A DNA stretch of 14,165 nt from an uncultured Ruminococcus sp. (GCA_945867875.1 CAMBJF010000041.1:1-14165), one strand, 5' to 3'; positions 6,028 through 13,570 are shown, numbered from the stretch's first letter. Notes: generated by a model from the letters alone, not told the origin. Numbers and translations: made by a program.

Positions 6028-7551
6028 TCAGAGTGCTGCGGTGAATTTCTTAACAAACTCTTCGAGAGCGGACTTAAGAGCCTCCTCATTATCGGAGGTA
6101 AGGTCCTTTGTTTCTTTGATAGAGTCGATTATCTCAGGGTGACCGTTGTCAATGTAGTCGAAAAGCTCTGTCTGGAACTCGCCGATCTTCTCAACGGGAA
6201 CGTCCTTAAGATAATTATGTGTAACAGCGTAAATGATAACTACCTGATTTTCAACCGCAATGGGAGAATTTCTGTCCTGCTTGAGGACTTCCACAACACG
6301 TTCACCCAAGGCAAGTCTTTCCTTGGTGTCCTTGTCAAGGTCTGAACCGAACTGAGAGAAGGACTGCAGCTCTCTGTACTGTGAATAAGTAAGCTTCAAG
6401 GAGCCGGAAACCTTCTTCATAGCCTTTATCTGAGCCGCACCGCCAACTCGTGAAACGGAGATACCGGGGTTAACGGCAGGTCTTACGCCCGAGTTGAAGA
6501 GGTCTGTCTCAAGGAATATCTGACCGTCCGTAATGGAGATAACGTTAGTGGGAATGTAAGCGGAAACGTCGCCCGCCTGAGTTTCGATAATGGGAAGAGC
6601 GGTGATAGAGCCTCCGCCGTAATCCTCATTCAGGCTGCACGCACGCTCAAGGAGACGTGAATGGAGATAGAAAACATCTCCGGGATAAGCCTCACGTCCG
6701 GGAGGTCTTTTAAGCAGCAGAGAAAGTGTACGATAAGCAACAGCGTGCTTTGAAAGATCGTCGTAAACGCAGAGAACGTCCTTGCCCTGCTTGAGGAAAT
6801 ACTCGCCCATAGCAACGCCCGTATAAGGAGCGATGTACTGCAGGGGAGCAAGCTCGGAAGCGGTAGCAGAAACTACGATAGTGTAGTCCATAGCCCCCGC
6901 CTTAGCCAGAGTTTCAACCACATTGGCAACGGTAGAACGCTTCTGACCGATAGCCACATAGATACAAATAACGCCCTTGTCCCTCTGGTTGATGATGGTG
7001 TCGAGAGCGATAGCGGTCTTACCCGTCTGTCTGTCGCCGATGATAAGCTCACGCTGACCTCTTCCGATGGGTATCATAGAGTCAATTGCCTTGATACCTG
7101 TCTGGAGGGGACGGCTTACTGATTTTCTTGTGATGATGCCGTAAGCGGGCTGCTCGATAGGCAGTCTGTCCTCGGCTGTGATAGGGCCCTTGCCGTCGAT
7201 AGGCTGACCGAGTGCGTTAACGACTCTGCCCTTAAGCTCTTCGCCTACAGGTACAGAAACGACGCTTCCCGTTCTCTTGACGGTGTCGCCCTCTTTTATT
7301 GCGGAATCAGAACCAAGCATAACGGCTGCAACGAAATCCTGCTCCAGGTTCATTGCCATTGCGTAAATGCCGCCCTCAAACTCGAGGAGCTCGCCCGACA
7401 TACAGTTATCGAGGCCGTGGATACGGGCAATACCGTCTCCCACAGTAACAACTGTGCCTGTGTCGGAAAGTTCGATCTTAGAGCTGAAATTCCTGATCTG
7501 TTCCTTGATTATTCCGGTAATTTCGTCCGGACGCAAATCCATCTGATTCAC
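6028..7551 (-). CDS. atpA: ATP synthase F1 alpha subunit
   Basis: The 507-residue alpha subunit forms the non-catalytic nucleotide sites of the F1 head. The N-terminal beta-barrel is at about 28-95. The Walker A loop GDRQTGKT is at 172-179 and the Walker B region LCVYDD at 260-265. Arg368 in SVSRVGG is the arginine finger that reaches into the neighbouring beta site. The PAVNPGISVSRVGGAAQ block identifies alpha rather than V-type B subunits. Residues 1-25 (RPDEITGIIKEQIRNF) are the delta-contacting N-terminus. Length is normal. It lies 27 bases after atpH. Confidence 0.98.
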   Translation of the reverse strand: MNQMDLRPDEITGIIKEQIRNFSSKIELSDTGTVVTVGDGIARIHGLDNCMSGELLEFEGGIYAMAMNLEQDFVAAVMLGSDSAIKEGDTVKRTGSVVSVPVGEELKGRVVNALGQPIDGKGPITAEDRLPIEQPAYGIITRKSVSRPLQTGIKAIDSMIPIGRGQRELIIGDRQTGKTAIALDTIINQRDKGVICIYVAIGQKRSTVANVVETLAKAGAMDYTIVVSATASELAPLQYIAPYTGVAMGEYFLKQGKDVLCVYDDLSKHAVAYRTLSLLLKRPPGREAYPGDVFYLHSRLLERACSLNEDYGGGSITALPIIETQAGDVSAYIPTNVISITDGQIFLETDLFNSGVRPAVNPGISVSRVGGAAQIKAMKKVSGSLKLTYSQYRELQSFSQFGSDLDKDTKERLALGERVVEVLKQDRNSPIAVENQVVIIYAVTHNYLKDVPVEKIGEFQTELFDYIDNGHPEIIDSIKETKDLTSDNEEALKSALEEFVKKFTAAL

Positions 7552-7578
7552 CCTTTCGTATCTTAGGATAAATACCCG

Positions 7579-8124
7579 TTAAACGGATACTGTTTCCCTG
7601 ATCTGCTTGTGCATATTTTCAAGTCTTGTCTTTACAGAGCCGTCCATCATAGAGCCGCCCGAAGCAACGATCATTCCTCCGATAATGGAAGGATCGACCT
7701 TTTCCTTCAGGATAACGGTCTTGCCGTATTTCTTCCGGAGCTTTGCGATGAGCCTGTTCCTTGCGTCGTCCTTTAAGGGAACGGCGGTGGTGACTTCGGC
7801 TTCGGCAATGCCTGCGGCTTCATAATAGCCCTTTCTGAACTCCTGCGCTATGCCCGTAAGATATCCGACCCTTTTCTTTTCCGCAAGAACGCAGAGAAAG
7901 TTGTAGGAGACCTTGGATATCCTGCCGTCAAAGACCTTTTTTATAAGGTCTGTTTTTTCCGCATCGGTAACGGTGGGGGCGCAGAGTATTTCGGTAAGCT
8001 GAGGATTTGCGGAAAATATGCCGTCAAGAGCCTGAAGCTCTTCGTCCAGCTCCTTCATAGAGCCGTCCTCGGCAGCTATTTCAAACAAAGCCCTTGCATA
8101 GACATTTTCGACTGAGCCTGCCAT
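7579..8124 (-). CDS. atpH: ATP synthase F1 delta subunit
   Basis: The 181-residue delta subunit links the alpha subunits to the peripheral stalk (the OSCP equivalent). The N-terminal six-helix domain starts SVENVYARALFEIAAEDG. The C-terminal part has the family signature VDPSIIGGMIVASGGSMMDGSVKTRLENM. ATG 8124 is chosen over the in-frame GTG at 8136 because the ribosome binding site AAAGGAG (8136-8142) overlaps that GTG, while it lies 11 bases from the ATG. The gene sits 48 bases after atpF, and the product works directly with the b subunit. Confidence 0.95.
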   Translation of the reverse strand: MAGSVENVYARALFEIAAEDGSMKELDEELQALDGIFSANPQLTEILCAPTVTDAEKTDLIKKVFDGRISKVSYNFLCVLAEKKRVGYLTGIAQEFRKGYYEAAGIAEAEVTTAVPLKDDARNRLIAKLRKKYGKTVILKEKVDPSIIGGMIVASGGSMMDGSVKTRLENMHKQIRETVSV

Positions 8125-8135
8125 ACAGCTGACCA

Positions 8136-8142
8136 CTCCTTT
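8136..8142 (-). promoter_or_regulatory. Ribosome binding site of atpH
   Basis: AAAGGAG on the minus strand shares its last base with the upstream in-frame GTG (8134-8136), so that GTG cannot be the start it serves. This supports the ATG at 8122-8124. Confidence 0.7.
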
Positions 8143-8172
8143 CCGTCTGCAAAATAGAAGAGACTGTGAGGT

Positions 8173-8685
8173 TTATTCGTCGTCCTCACCGATGCCGCCG
8201 ATAAACTCGTCAATGAGACGTTCCTGCTCCTCGTCGGAAGCAACTTCTTTTCCGATGACCTTGCCTGCGATGTTCACAGCGATATCGGAGATCTCGTCCT
8301 TGATCTGGTTAACGGCACGCTTGCGTTCTCTCTCAATGTCAGCATTAGCCTTGGTAACGATACCCTGAGCCTCGTCCTTTGCCTTGGCAATGATCTCGTC
8401 GGAGCGCTGCTGAGCCTTTTTGGAGGCTGCCTTTACGATCTCGGCGGACTCGTCCTTTGCAAGAGCGAGCTTTTCGGTGTATTCGTTTTCCATATTCTTG
8501 GCATTTTTGAGAGCTTCGTCGGCGTCTTCATAGGTCTTGGAGACCTGTGACTTGCGCTCCTCAATTATCTTGTTAACGGGAGCGAAAAGGAAGTGCTTGA
8601 AAAGCAAAAACAGGATAAGGGTATTGAGCAGAACACCGATAATGGTGCTTGGCTCAATGCTGAAAAAATCAAAATTTAAATGCAT
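8173..8685 (-). CDS. atpF: ATP synthase Fo b subunit (peripheral stalk)
   Basis: The 170-residue b subunit forms the stator dimer. One transmembrane helix lies at about 14-35 (TIIGVLLNTLILFLLFKHFL), followed by APVNKIIEERK. A long charged, heptad-rich coiled coil runs from about 40 to 140. The C-terminus binds delta. Only one b-type gene is present, so the stalk is expected to be a homodimer. ATG 8685 is preceded by GGAGGTCAGGT. The acidic end GGIGEDDE is slightly unusual but not alarming. Confidence 0.95.
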   Translation of the reverse strand: MHLNFDFFSIEPSTIIGVLLNTLILFLLFKHFLFAPVNKIIEERKSQVSKTYEDADEALKNAKNMENEYTEKLALAKDESAEIVKAASKKAQQRSDEIIAKAKDEAQGIVTKANADIERERKRAVNQIKDEISDIAVNIAGKVIGKEVASDEEQERLIDEFIGGIGEDDE

Positions 8686-8721
8686 TTGACCTGACCTCCG
8701 TCCTGTATGTGTAAAGCCTTA

Positions 8722-9012
8722 TCAGCCCTCAAGGTGCTTGAGGAAGGGATTTACAAACAGGAGAATGATACCAACGAGAAGTCCGTAAATACCTGTGGAC
8801 TCTGCAACGGCACAGCCGATGAACATTGTTGTTGTAGCAGAGGACTTTGCTTCGGGCTGTCTGCCGATGGTCTCGATGGCCTTGCCTACGGCGTAGCCTT
8901 CACCGATACCGGGGCCGATACCTGCGATAAGAGCAAGACCTGCGCCAATGCCCTGACCCATAAGTACGAGAGCCTTTGCCAGGAGAAGTGCCTGGGAGTC
9001 TGTCATATTCAT
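8722..9012 (-). CDS. atpE: ATP synthase Fo c subunit, sodium-type
   Basis: The 96-residue c subunit is a hairpin of two membrane helices that assembles into the rotor ring. Helix 1 includes GAGLALIAGIGPGIGEGYAVGKA, the loop is RQPEA at 51-55, and helix 2 includes GCAVAESTGIYGLLVGIILLF. The ion-carrying carboxylate is Glu71, within AESTGIY. Glu38 in GIGEGY occupies the place of Gln32 in the sodium c subunit of Ilyobacter tartaricus, and Val69, Ser72, Thr73 and Tyr76 match the other known sodium ligands or their support. Two carboxylates plus this set is the motif described for the Na+ rotor of Fusobacterium nucleatum. Na+ coupling is inferred from these residues. ATG 9012 follows GGAGG by 8 bases. 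Confidence 0.96.
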   Translation of the reverse strand: MNMTDSQALLLAKALVLMGQGIGAGLALIAGIGPGIGEGYAVGKAIETIGRQPEAKSSATTTMFIGCAVAESTGIYGLLVGIILLFVNPFLKHLEG

Positions 9013-9064
9013 AAAAAATACCTCCGATTAAAATTTTTCAGAATAAGCTTTTGGTCTGTCGCTA

Positions 9065-9081
9065 TTATACTGTCTGTATAA
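9065..9081 (-). repeat. Small hairpin upstream of atpE
   Basis: TTATAC (9065-9070) and GTATAA (9076-9081) are inverted around a 5-base loop in the 91-base atpB-atpE gap. It is a short AT-rich stem without a T tract. It could affect mRNA processing or the high translation that atpE needs, but that is speculative. Confidence 0.35.
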
Positions 9082-9103
9082 CTGCCATAGGATATACAAG
9101 GAG

Positions 9104-9922
9104 TTATTCTTCCTTGCCTGCGGCGTCTCCCACATACGCCATTGTCAGCATTATGAATACATAGGACTGGATAACGCCCGAGAAGAAGTCGAAGTAGATC
9201 GACAGCAGGGCGGGAACACCCACCTGGAATACGTGGAAGTAATTCAGAGCGTTCAGGTGCAGTGCCAGTGCGTTGTAGACAACGTTGCTGAGAACTGTCA
9301 GAAAAGCGTACACGATGGAGCTGATGATCATACCGCTGGAGATGTTTCCGAACATACGAAGAGCCATAGCCACAGGTGTTGCTATTTCACTGAGTATGTT
9401 GATAGGCGTGATGACCGCCACAGGTTCAGCAAAGCTCTTGAGGTATCCGCCTACGCCGTTAGACTTTATCTTGTAGAATGTGATGAGGATAAACGTGAGC
9501 AATGCCCAGGTACCTGTACAGTTGATATCCACCGTCATACTTCGGAAGCCCAGTACGCTGATGAGCGAGCCTGTAAGAGCAAAGGTGAAGATGGTCGCAA
9601 TATACGGTGCAAGATGCATCATTTTTGAGCCCATATTCTCTTTGACCAGATTGTTGAAGAAGGTCACGAACCATTCCGCAAGAACCTGCTTTTTTGAGGT
9701 GGGAACAACTTTCAGATCGCTTGTCAGCCACTTGATGAGGATAAACAGGACTACGATGAGCAGCCAGCCTGTCACGACAGTTTCGGAAATGGAGAAAAGC
9801 TCCTCCGAGCCGTTGAGGATAGTGATCATTTTTCTCGGACCGACTACATCAACGTGAAGCTCGGTGTCGAAAAATCCTGCCGCAGCCGCCGTTTTAACAG
9901 CCGCTGCCAGAGCGGTTTCCAT
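9104..9922 (-). CDS. atpB: ATP synthase Fo a subunit
   Basis: The 272-residue a subunit holds the two half-channels through which the coupling ion reaches the c ring. Several hydrophobic helices are visible at about 48-68, 105-127, 137-152, 170-188, 195-218 and 238-265. The essential arginine is Arg189, in PVAMALRMFGNISSG. The C-terminal helix IQSYVFIMLTMAYV is characteristic of the family. The N-terminal 45 residues form a periplasm-side extension of ordinary length. ATG 9922 is preceded by AAAGGAGG lying in the end of atpI, only 6 bases after that gene's stop, so the two are translationally close. The protein works in the membrane with AtpE and AtpF. Confidence 0.96.
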   Translation of the reverse strand: METALAAAVKTAAAAGFFDTELHVDVVGPRKMITILNGSEELFSISETVVTGWLLIVVLFILIKWLTSDLKVVPTSKKQVLAEWFVTFFNNLVKENMGSKMMHLAPYIATIFTFALTGSLISVLGFRSMTVDINCTGTWALLTFILITFYKIKSNGVGGYLKSFAEPVAVITPINILSEIATPVAMALRMFGNISSGMIISSIVYAFLTVLSNVVYNALALHLNALNYFHVFQVGVPALLSIYFDFFSGVIQSYVFIMLTMAYVGDAAGKEE

Positions 9923-9928
9923 ATTGCT

Positions 9929-10315
9929 TTACCCTCCTTTCCTTGAGTTTTTACACCTGCCTGATATGGCACTGCCCGAATAGAACAGCTTGGGATAAAG
10001 CAGGGGGATAAAAGTGCATACAGGGTTAAAGTATGCGCAGTTGAAGCCTGCTGCCAGAGCTGCGCCCATAATTGCAAGGCGTATAAGGTAGAAGCTGAAC
10101 ATATAGCGCTTAGCCGCCTTTGCAGAGCCTCTTTCCACGGCTCTTTCCGAGGAAAGACCGAGGATAATAAAGTTTGCGAGAGATGCGGCTGTCCCCAGCA
10201 GGAGACCTGCGGGTATCGTTATGTTCAGCCCGTAAAAGGGCAGTGCTGCGATAAATATGAGTAAATCTGCAAGCAGTATCTTGGGGAGCAGAAATTCAAG
10301 CTGTTCGTTTATCAT
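9929..10315 (-). CDS. atpI: AtpI-like protein, ATP synthase assembly factor
   Basis: This small hydrophobic protein (128 residues from ATG 10315) heads the operon. Four membrane segments are visible: LLADLLIFIAALPFYGL, ITIPAGLLLGTAASLANFIIL, YLIRLAIMGAALAAGF and the region around the NPVCTFIPLLYPKL sequence. It is followed 6 bases later by atpB, the standard position of atpI (uncI), whose product helps assemble the c ring and may aid Mg2+ supply. AtpI proteins are poorly conserved, so assignment rests on topology, length and position. The start is uncertain: the frame is open to ATG 10375, and another ATG is at 10339. ATG 10315 has AAGGA 11 bases upstream and gives an N-terminus MINEQLEFLLPK that looks natural; ATG 10375 has no ribosome binding site. 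Confidence 0.8.
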   Translation of the reverse strand: MINEQLEFLLPKILLADLLIFIAALPFYGLNITIPAGLLLGTAASLANFIILGLSSERAVERGSAKAAKRYMFSFYLIRLAIMGAALAAGFNCAYFNPVCTFIPLLYPKLFYSGSAISGRCKNSRKGG

Positions 10316-10407
10316 TTTACTGAAAATCCTTATCTTCATAAGATGCGCCCGAAGCTCCTTTATTATACTTAACATTGTGGTATTTACAGATAATTATGCA
10401 TAGTTTT

Positions 10408-10435
10408 ATTATACCAAATTCGGAGAAAAAAGCAA
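10408..10435 (-). promoter_or_regulatory. Main promoter of the ATP synthase operon
   Basis: On the minus strand TATAAT (10408-10413) is preceded by TGG, an extended -10, and by TTGCTT (10430-10435) with a 16-bp spacer. Transcription should begin near 10401, upstream of every candidate atpI start. A second TATAAT at 10362-10367 has no acceptable -35 and is not called. Confidence 0.75.
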
Positions 10436-10556
10436 TATATTTCGGAAACTTTTGTCGGTTTGGAACGCAACATTATGCGAAATAACAACTTAACGCCAAA
10501 TTTACACCGCTTAAAAAGGCAAACTGACGAAAATGCAGATCAAAGCGCATTGCCCC

Positions 10557-10585
10557 TTGACATTATCCGATTAATGTGATATCAT
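10557..10585 (+). promoter_or_regulatory. Promoter of the tRNA-Pro gene
   Basis: TTGACA (10557-10562) and TATCAT (10580-10585) are separated by 17 bp. Transcription should start near 10592, about 10 bases before the mature tRNA. Confidence 0.75.
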
Positions 10586-10601
10586 ATATAAGTATAATCG
10601 T

Positions 10602-10678
10602 CGGGGCGTAACTCAGTTTGGTAGAGTGCTTGCTTTGGGAGCAAGATGCCGCAGGTTCAAGTCCTGTCGCCCCGACCA
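10602..10678 (+). tRNA. tRNA-Pro (TGG anticodon)
   Basis: The 7-bp acceptor stem CGGGGCG/CGCCCCG closes a normal cloverleaf. The anticodon stem CTTGC/GCAAG frames TTTGGGA, giving anticodon TGG for proline. The T arm is GCAGG-TTCAAGT-CCTGT. Discriminator A and an encoded CCA end the gene. The only proline tRNA in this window, it has its own promoter and terminator. Confidence 0.97.
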
Positions 10679-10688
10679 TAATGCGATG

Positions 10689-10714
10689 ATGCTGCCCTTC
10701 GGGGCGGCATTTTT
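10689..10714 (+). terminator. Terminator of tRNA-Pro
   Basis: ATGCTGCCC (10689-10697) pairs with GGGCGGCAT (10702-10710), with one T-G wobble, around the stable TTCG tetraloop. A run of T covers 10710-10714. It starts 10 bases after the tRNA. Confidence 0.9.
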
Positions 10715-10726
10715 GTTTATACACAC

Positions 10727-10769
10727 AAAACGTGCTTCCGTAAATATATTTCACGGAAGCACGTTTTTT
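10727..10769 (-). terminator. Bidirectional terminator of the DHH gene
   Basis: A perfect 15-bp stem, AAAACGTGCTTCCGT (10727-10741) with ACGGAAGCACGTTTT (10753-10767), overlaps the last bases of the minus-strand stop codon. It has four A at its left edge and six T at its right edge, so it can terminate transcription in both directions between the convergent tRNA-Pro and DHH genes. Confidence 0.88.
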
Positions 10770-11697
10770 ATGTATTGTAATACTTATCGTAATTTACAAG
10801 CTCGTCAAGAAGCTTTGGTATCTTCTCGTCCATTTCCTCGTCAGTAAACTGGCAGGTTCCCACAGCTTTGTGTCCGCCGCCGCCGTATTTGAGCATAAGG
10901 CTGCCCACGTTAACGTTGGAGGTGCGGTTCAGAACGGAATATCCGCAGGCGCAGGAGCAGCCCTTGCCGCCTCTGCCGCTTACTATCCAAGCGGAGATGT
11001 TCTGCTCGGGGTAAAGGCTGTAGATAAGGAAGCGGTTGCCGCTGTAAATGGGGTCAACCCCTCTCAGGTCGGAGATGATAACGTCCTTTTCAACTCTGGT
11101 GTGCGCCTTGACCATTTCGATGAACTTTTCGTTCTGCTCGAAGTAAACCTCAATTCTCTCCTTCACATCGGGAAGATCGAGTATTTCCTCGGTGGTCATT
11201 GTGCGGCAGCAGTCGATGAGCTTTTCCATAAGCTGATAGTTGGAAATTGTGAAGTTTCTCCATCTTCCGAGACCTGTTCTCGGGTCCATAAGGAAGCCTA
11301 TGAGAATCCAGCCCGTGGGGTGGAGTATCTCTTCCTTGGTGAGATGACCCGAATCCACCTTGTCAACGGCTTCCATCATCTCGTCATAGTGGGAAAATCT
11401 TGCCTTACCGCCGTAGTAATCGTAAATTATTCTTGCGCAGGAGGGGGTTATGCGGCTCTCACCCTTGTACTTGCCCTCAAGCTGATTTCTTTCGTGCTCA
11501 CTGGAATGGTGGTCGAACCACAGACCGCAGCCCTCAACAAAGGGCACATTTGCCAGGCAGTCATTTTCGGTTATCTCGACAAGACCGTCCTGAAGGTCCT
11601 TGGGGTGGGCGAATTTCCAGGAATCTATGATACCTGCGTCCTTGAGCAGTGCTCCGCAGGCAAGACTGTCAAAATCCGAACGTGTTACAAGACGCAT
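10768..11697 (-). CDS. DHH/DHHA1 phosphoesterase, exopolyphosphatase-related
   Basis: The 309-residue protein is a manganese-type DHH phosphoesterase. The N-terminal DHH domain has the first metal motif TRSDFDS (Asp8, Asp10) and the signature WFDHHSSEHE (Asp62, His63, His64). Asp112 and Asp115 in AVDKVDSGH give further ligands. The C-terminal DHHA1 domain ends in YGGGGHKAVGTC (272-282), the substrate-binding glycine loop. Such proteins are usually annotated as exopolyphosphatase-like, but relatives hydrolyse nanoRNA, cyclic dinucleotide products or pyrophosphate, so the substrate is open. It is shorter than GdpP and lacks PAS or GGDEF domains. An unusual Cys247-x-Cys249-x-Cys251 cluster lies between the domains. 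ATG 11697 has AAAAGGAG upstream at 11 bases. It is transcribed alone. Confidence 0.85.
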   Translation of the reverse strand: MRLVTRSDFDSLACGALLKDAGIIDSWKFAHPKDLQDGLVEITENDCLANVPFVEGCGLWFDHHSSEHERNQLEGKYKGESRITPSCARIIYDYYGGKARFSHYDEMMEAVDKVDSGHLTKEEILHPTGWILIGFLMDPRTGLGRWRNFTISNYQLMEKLIDCCRTMTTEEILDLPDVKERIEVYFEQNEKFIEMVKAHTRVEKDVIISDLRGVDPIYSGNRFLIYSLYPEQNISAWIVSGRGGKGCSCACGYSVLNRTSNVNVGSLMLKYGGGGHKAVGTCQFTDEEMDEKIPKLLDELVNYDKYYNT

Positions 11698-11735
11698 TAT
11701 TCTTACAGCTCCTTTTATGTGATGATGCTGAATTT

Positions 11736-11764
11736 ATTATATCATATCACAAAAAAGTTTGCAA
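11736..11764 (-). promoter_or_regulatory. Promoter of the DHH phosphoesterase gene
   Basis: On the minus strand TTGCAA (11759-11764) and a perfect TATAAT (11736-11741) are separated by 17 bp. The leader is about 30 bases. Confidence 0.8.
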
Positions 11765-11831
11765 TAGTAATTTGCTGTTTTTACATATTGACTATAAATA
11801 TGACTTGAATTTTGACGGATTGATTAAAAAA

Positions 11832-11862
11832 TAAAAACCCCGCACATTTTACTGTGCAGGGT
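11832..11862 (-). terminator. Terminator of pyrG
   Basis: On the plus strand ACCC (11837-11840) plus GCACA (11842-11846) pair with TGTGC (11853-11857) plus GGGT (11859-11862), with one C/A mismatch. On the minus strand this gives a stem followed by TTTTTATTTTTT. It lies 13 bases past the pyrG stop. Confidence 0.85.
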
Positions 11863-11875
11863 CATATATTTTATA

Positions 11876-13480
11876 TTACTTGCCCGAATTTTCCAGAGAA
11901 GCTCTGATGAAATCCGCAAAAAGCTTGTGGGGCTTGTTGGGACGGGACTTGAACTCGGGGTGGAACTGAACGCCCACGAACCAAGGGTGATCGGGAACTT
12001 CAACGATCTCCACAAGTCTCTCATCGGGGGAGATTCCCGCGATCCTGAGACCGTGCTCAATGAGCTGGGAGCGGAATGCGTTGTTGAATTCCCAGCGGTG
12101 ACGGTGACGCTCGTAAATAAGCTCGTCGCCGTAAACTCTGCGGCAGATGCTGCCCTCAGCAAGCTTGCAGGGGTAAAGACCAAGTCTCATTGTGCCGCCC
12201 TTTTCGGTAACGTTCTTCTGGTCTTCCATAATGTCGATAACGGGGTATGGGGTCTCGCCGAACTCGGTGGAATTTGCACCCGAAAGACCGAGAACGTTTC
12301 TTGCGTACTCGATAACGGACATCTGCATACCGAGACAAATGCCGAACATAGGCTTCTTGTTCTCTCTTGCATAGCGGATAGACTCGATCATTCCCTCAAT
12401 GCCTCTGTCTCCGAAGCCGCCGGGAACGATTATGCCGTCGCACTCTGAAAGCATTTCGGCGGCATTTTTCTCGGTGATCTCCTCGGAGTTTATCCAGCGG
12501 ATATCAACCTCCGCATCATTAACGATACCGCCGTGACGGAGCGCTTCTGCAACGGAAAGGTATGCATCGTGGAGCATAACGTACTTTCCGACGAGACCAA
12601 TAACAACCTTTCTGTGAGCAGCCTTGGTGCGGTTGACCATCTGAGTCCACTCGGTGAGGTCGGGCTTTCTGTTTTCGATTCCGAGGTGATAGCATACGGA
12701 ATTTGCAAGTCCCTCATTTTCAAGCCACAGAGGAACTTCATAAAGGGAGGGAGCGGTCAGGTTTTGGATAACGTCCTGAGGGCGTACATTACAGAACATT
12801 GCCATTTTGTGGCGCATATCCTCGGGAATTTCCTTTTCGCTTCTGCAAACAAGGATATTGGGCTGAATGCCGACGGAAAGGAGCTCCTTGGTGGAGTGCT
12901 GAGTGGGCTTGGACTTGAGTTCCTCAGAGCCTGTGATATAGGGAACGAGAGTTACGTGGATATAGATAGCGTTCTCTCTGCCCACCTCTGCGCCAACCTG
13001 TCTGATAGCCTCGAGGAAGGGGGTGGACTCGATATCGCCCACAGTACCGCCTATCTCGGTGATAACGATGTCGGTGTTGCTTTCCTTGCCTACGCGATAT
13101 ACCTTGTCCTTGATCTCGTTTGTGATGTGGGGGATGACCTGAACGGTGCCGCCCAGATAATCTCCTCTTCTTTCCTTATTGAGAACGGTCCAGTAGACCT
13201 TTCCTGTGGTTATATTGGAATTGACGGTAAGGTTCTCGTCAACGAATCTTTCATAATGTCCAAGGTCGAGGTCGGTCTCGGTTCCGTCATCGGTAACGAA
13301 AACCTCGCCGTGCTGATATGGTGACATTGTTCCGGGATCCACGTTTATATAAGGATCGAATTTCTGGAGGGTGACTTTATATCCCCGCTGCTTTAAGAGA
13401 CGTCCGAGTGACGCCGCTGTGATGCCCTTTCCAAGTCCCGAGACCACGCCGCCTGTGACGAAGATGTATTTTGTAGGCAT
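11876..13480 (-). CDS. pyrG: CTP synthase
   Basis: The 534-residue enzyme makes CTP from UTP, ATP and glutamine. The N-terminal amidoligase domain (about 1-270) has the P-loop-like VSGLGKG (13-19) and the metal/UTP-binding block FDPYINVDPGTMSPYQHGEV. The DLDLGHYERF motif follows at 70-79. The C-terminal class I glutamine amidotransferase domain (about 290-534) has GGFGDRG near 354-360 for the oxyanion hole, the nucleophile Cys382 in GICLGMQ, and the rest of the triad, His507 and Glu509, in VQFHPEF. Length is normal and nothing is missing. ATG 13480 is preceded by GGGAGGAG. It has its own promoter and terminator. Unlike Bacillus subtilis pyrG, no leader terminator or initial run of G is visible in the short leader. 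Confidence 0.97.
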   Translation of the reverse strand: MPTKYIFVTGGVVSGLGKGITAASLGRLLKQRGYKVTLQKFDPYINVDPGTMSPYQHGEVFVTDDGTETDLDLGHYERFVDENLTVNSNITTGKVYWTVLNKERRGDYLGGTVQVIPHITNEIKDKVYRVGKESNTDIVITEIGGTVGDIESTPFLEAIRQVGAEVGRENAIYIHVTLVPYITGSEELKSKPTQHSTKELLSVGIQPNILVCRSEKEIPEDMRHKMAMFCNVRPQDVIQNLTAPSLYEVPLWLENEGLANSVCYHLGIENRKPDLTEWTQMVNRTKAAHRKVVIGLVGKYVMLHDAYLSVAEALRHGGIVNDAEVDIRWINSEEITEKNAAEMLSECDGIIVPGGFGDRGIEGMIESIRYARENKKPMFGICLGMQMSVIEYARNVLGLSGANSTEFGETPYPVIDIMEDQKNVTEKGGTMRLGLYPCKLAEGSICRRVYGDELIYERHRHRWEFNNAFRSQLIEHGLRIAGISPDERLVEIVEVPDHPWFVGVQFHPEFKSRPNKPHKLFADFIRASLENSGK

Positions 13481-13541
13481 TATTTTCTCCTCCCATAAAA
13501 AATATATAGTATTGTTCAGCTAAATAAACATATCGTTTCTA

Positions 13542-13570
13542 ATTATAGCATTTATCTTTTGAAAAAGCAA
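13542..13570 (-). promoter_or_regulatory. Promoter of pyrG
   Basis: On the minus strand TTGCTT (13565-13570) and TATAAT (13542-13547) are spaced 17 bp, with TGC directly before TATAAT forming an extended -10. The leader to ATG 13480 is about 55 bases. Confidence 0.82.

Noticed and set aside
10362..10390. Second possible atp promoter (TATAAT at 10362-10367)
   Set aside because: The hexamer 17 bp upstream is TCTGTA, a very poor -35, and there is no extended -10.
10870..11808. Plus-strand open frame of 312 codons opposite the DHH gene
   Set aside because: It is antisense to a clear DHH/DHHA1 protein, has no recognisable domain, and runs into the promoter region of that gene. It is an effect of codon bias.
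12533..13324. Plus-strand open frame of 263 codons opposite pyrG
   Set aside because: It is antisense to the fully conserved CTP synthase and has no family similarity or ribosome binding site.
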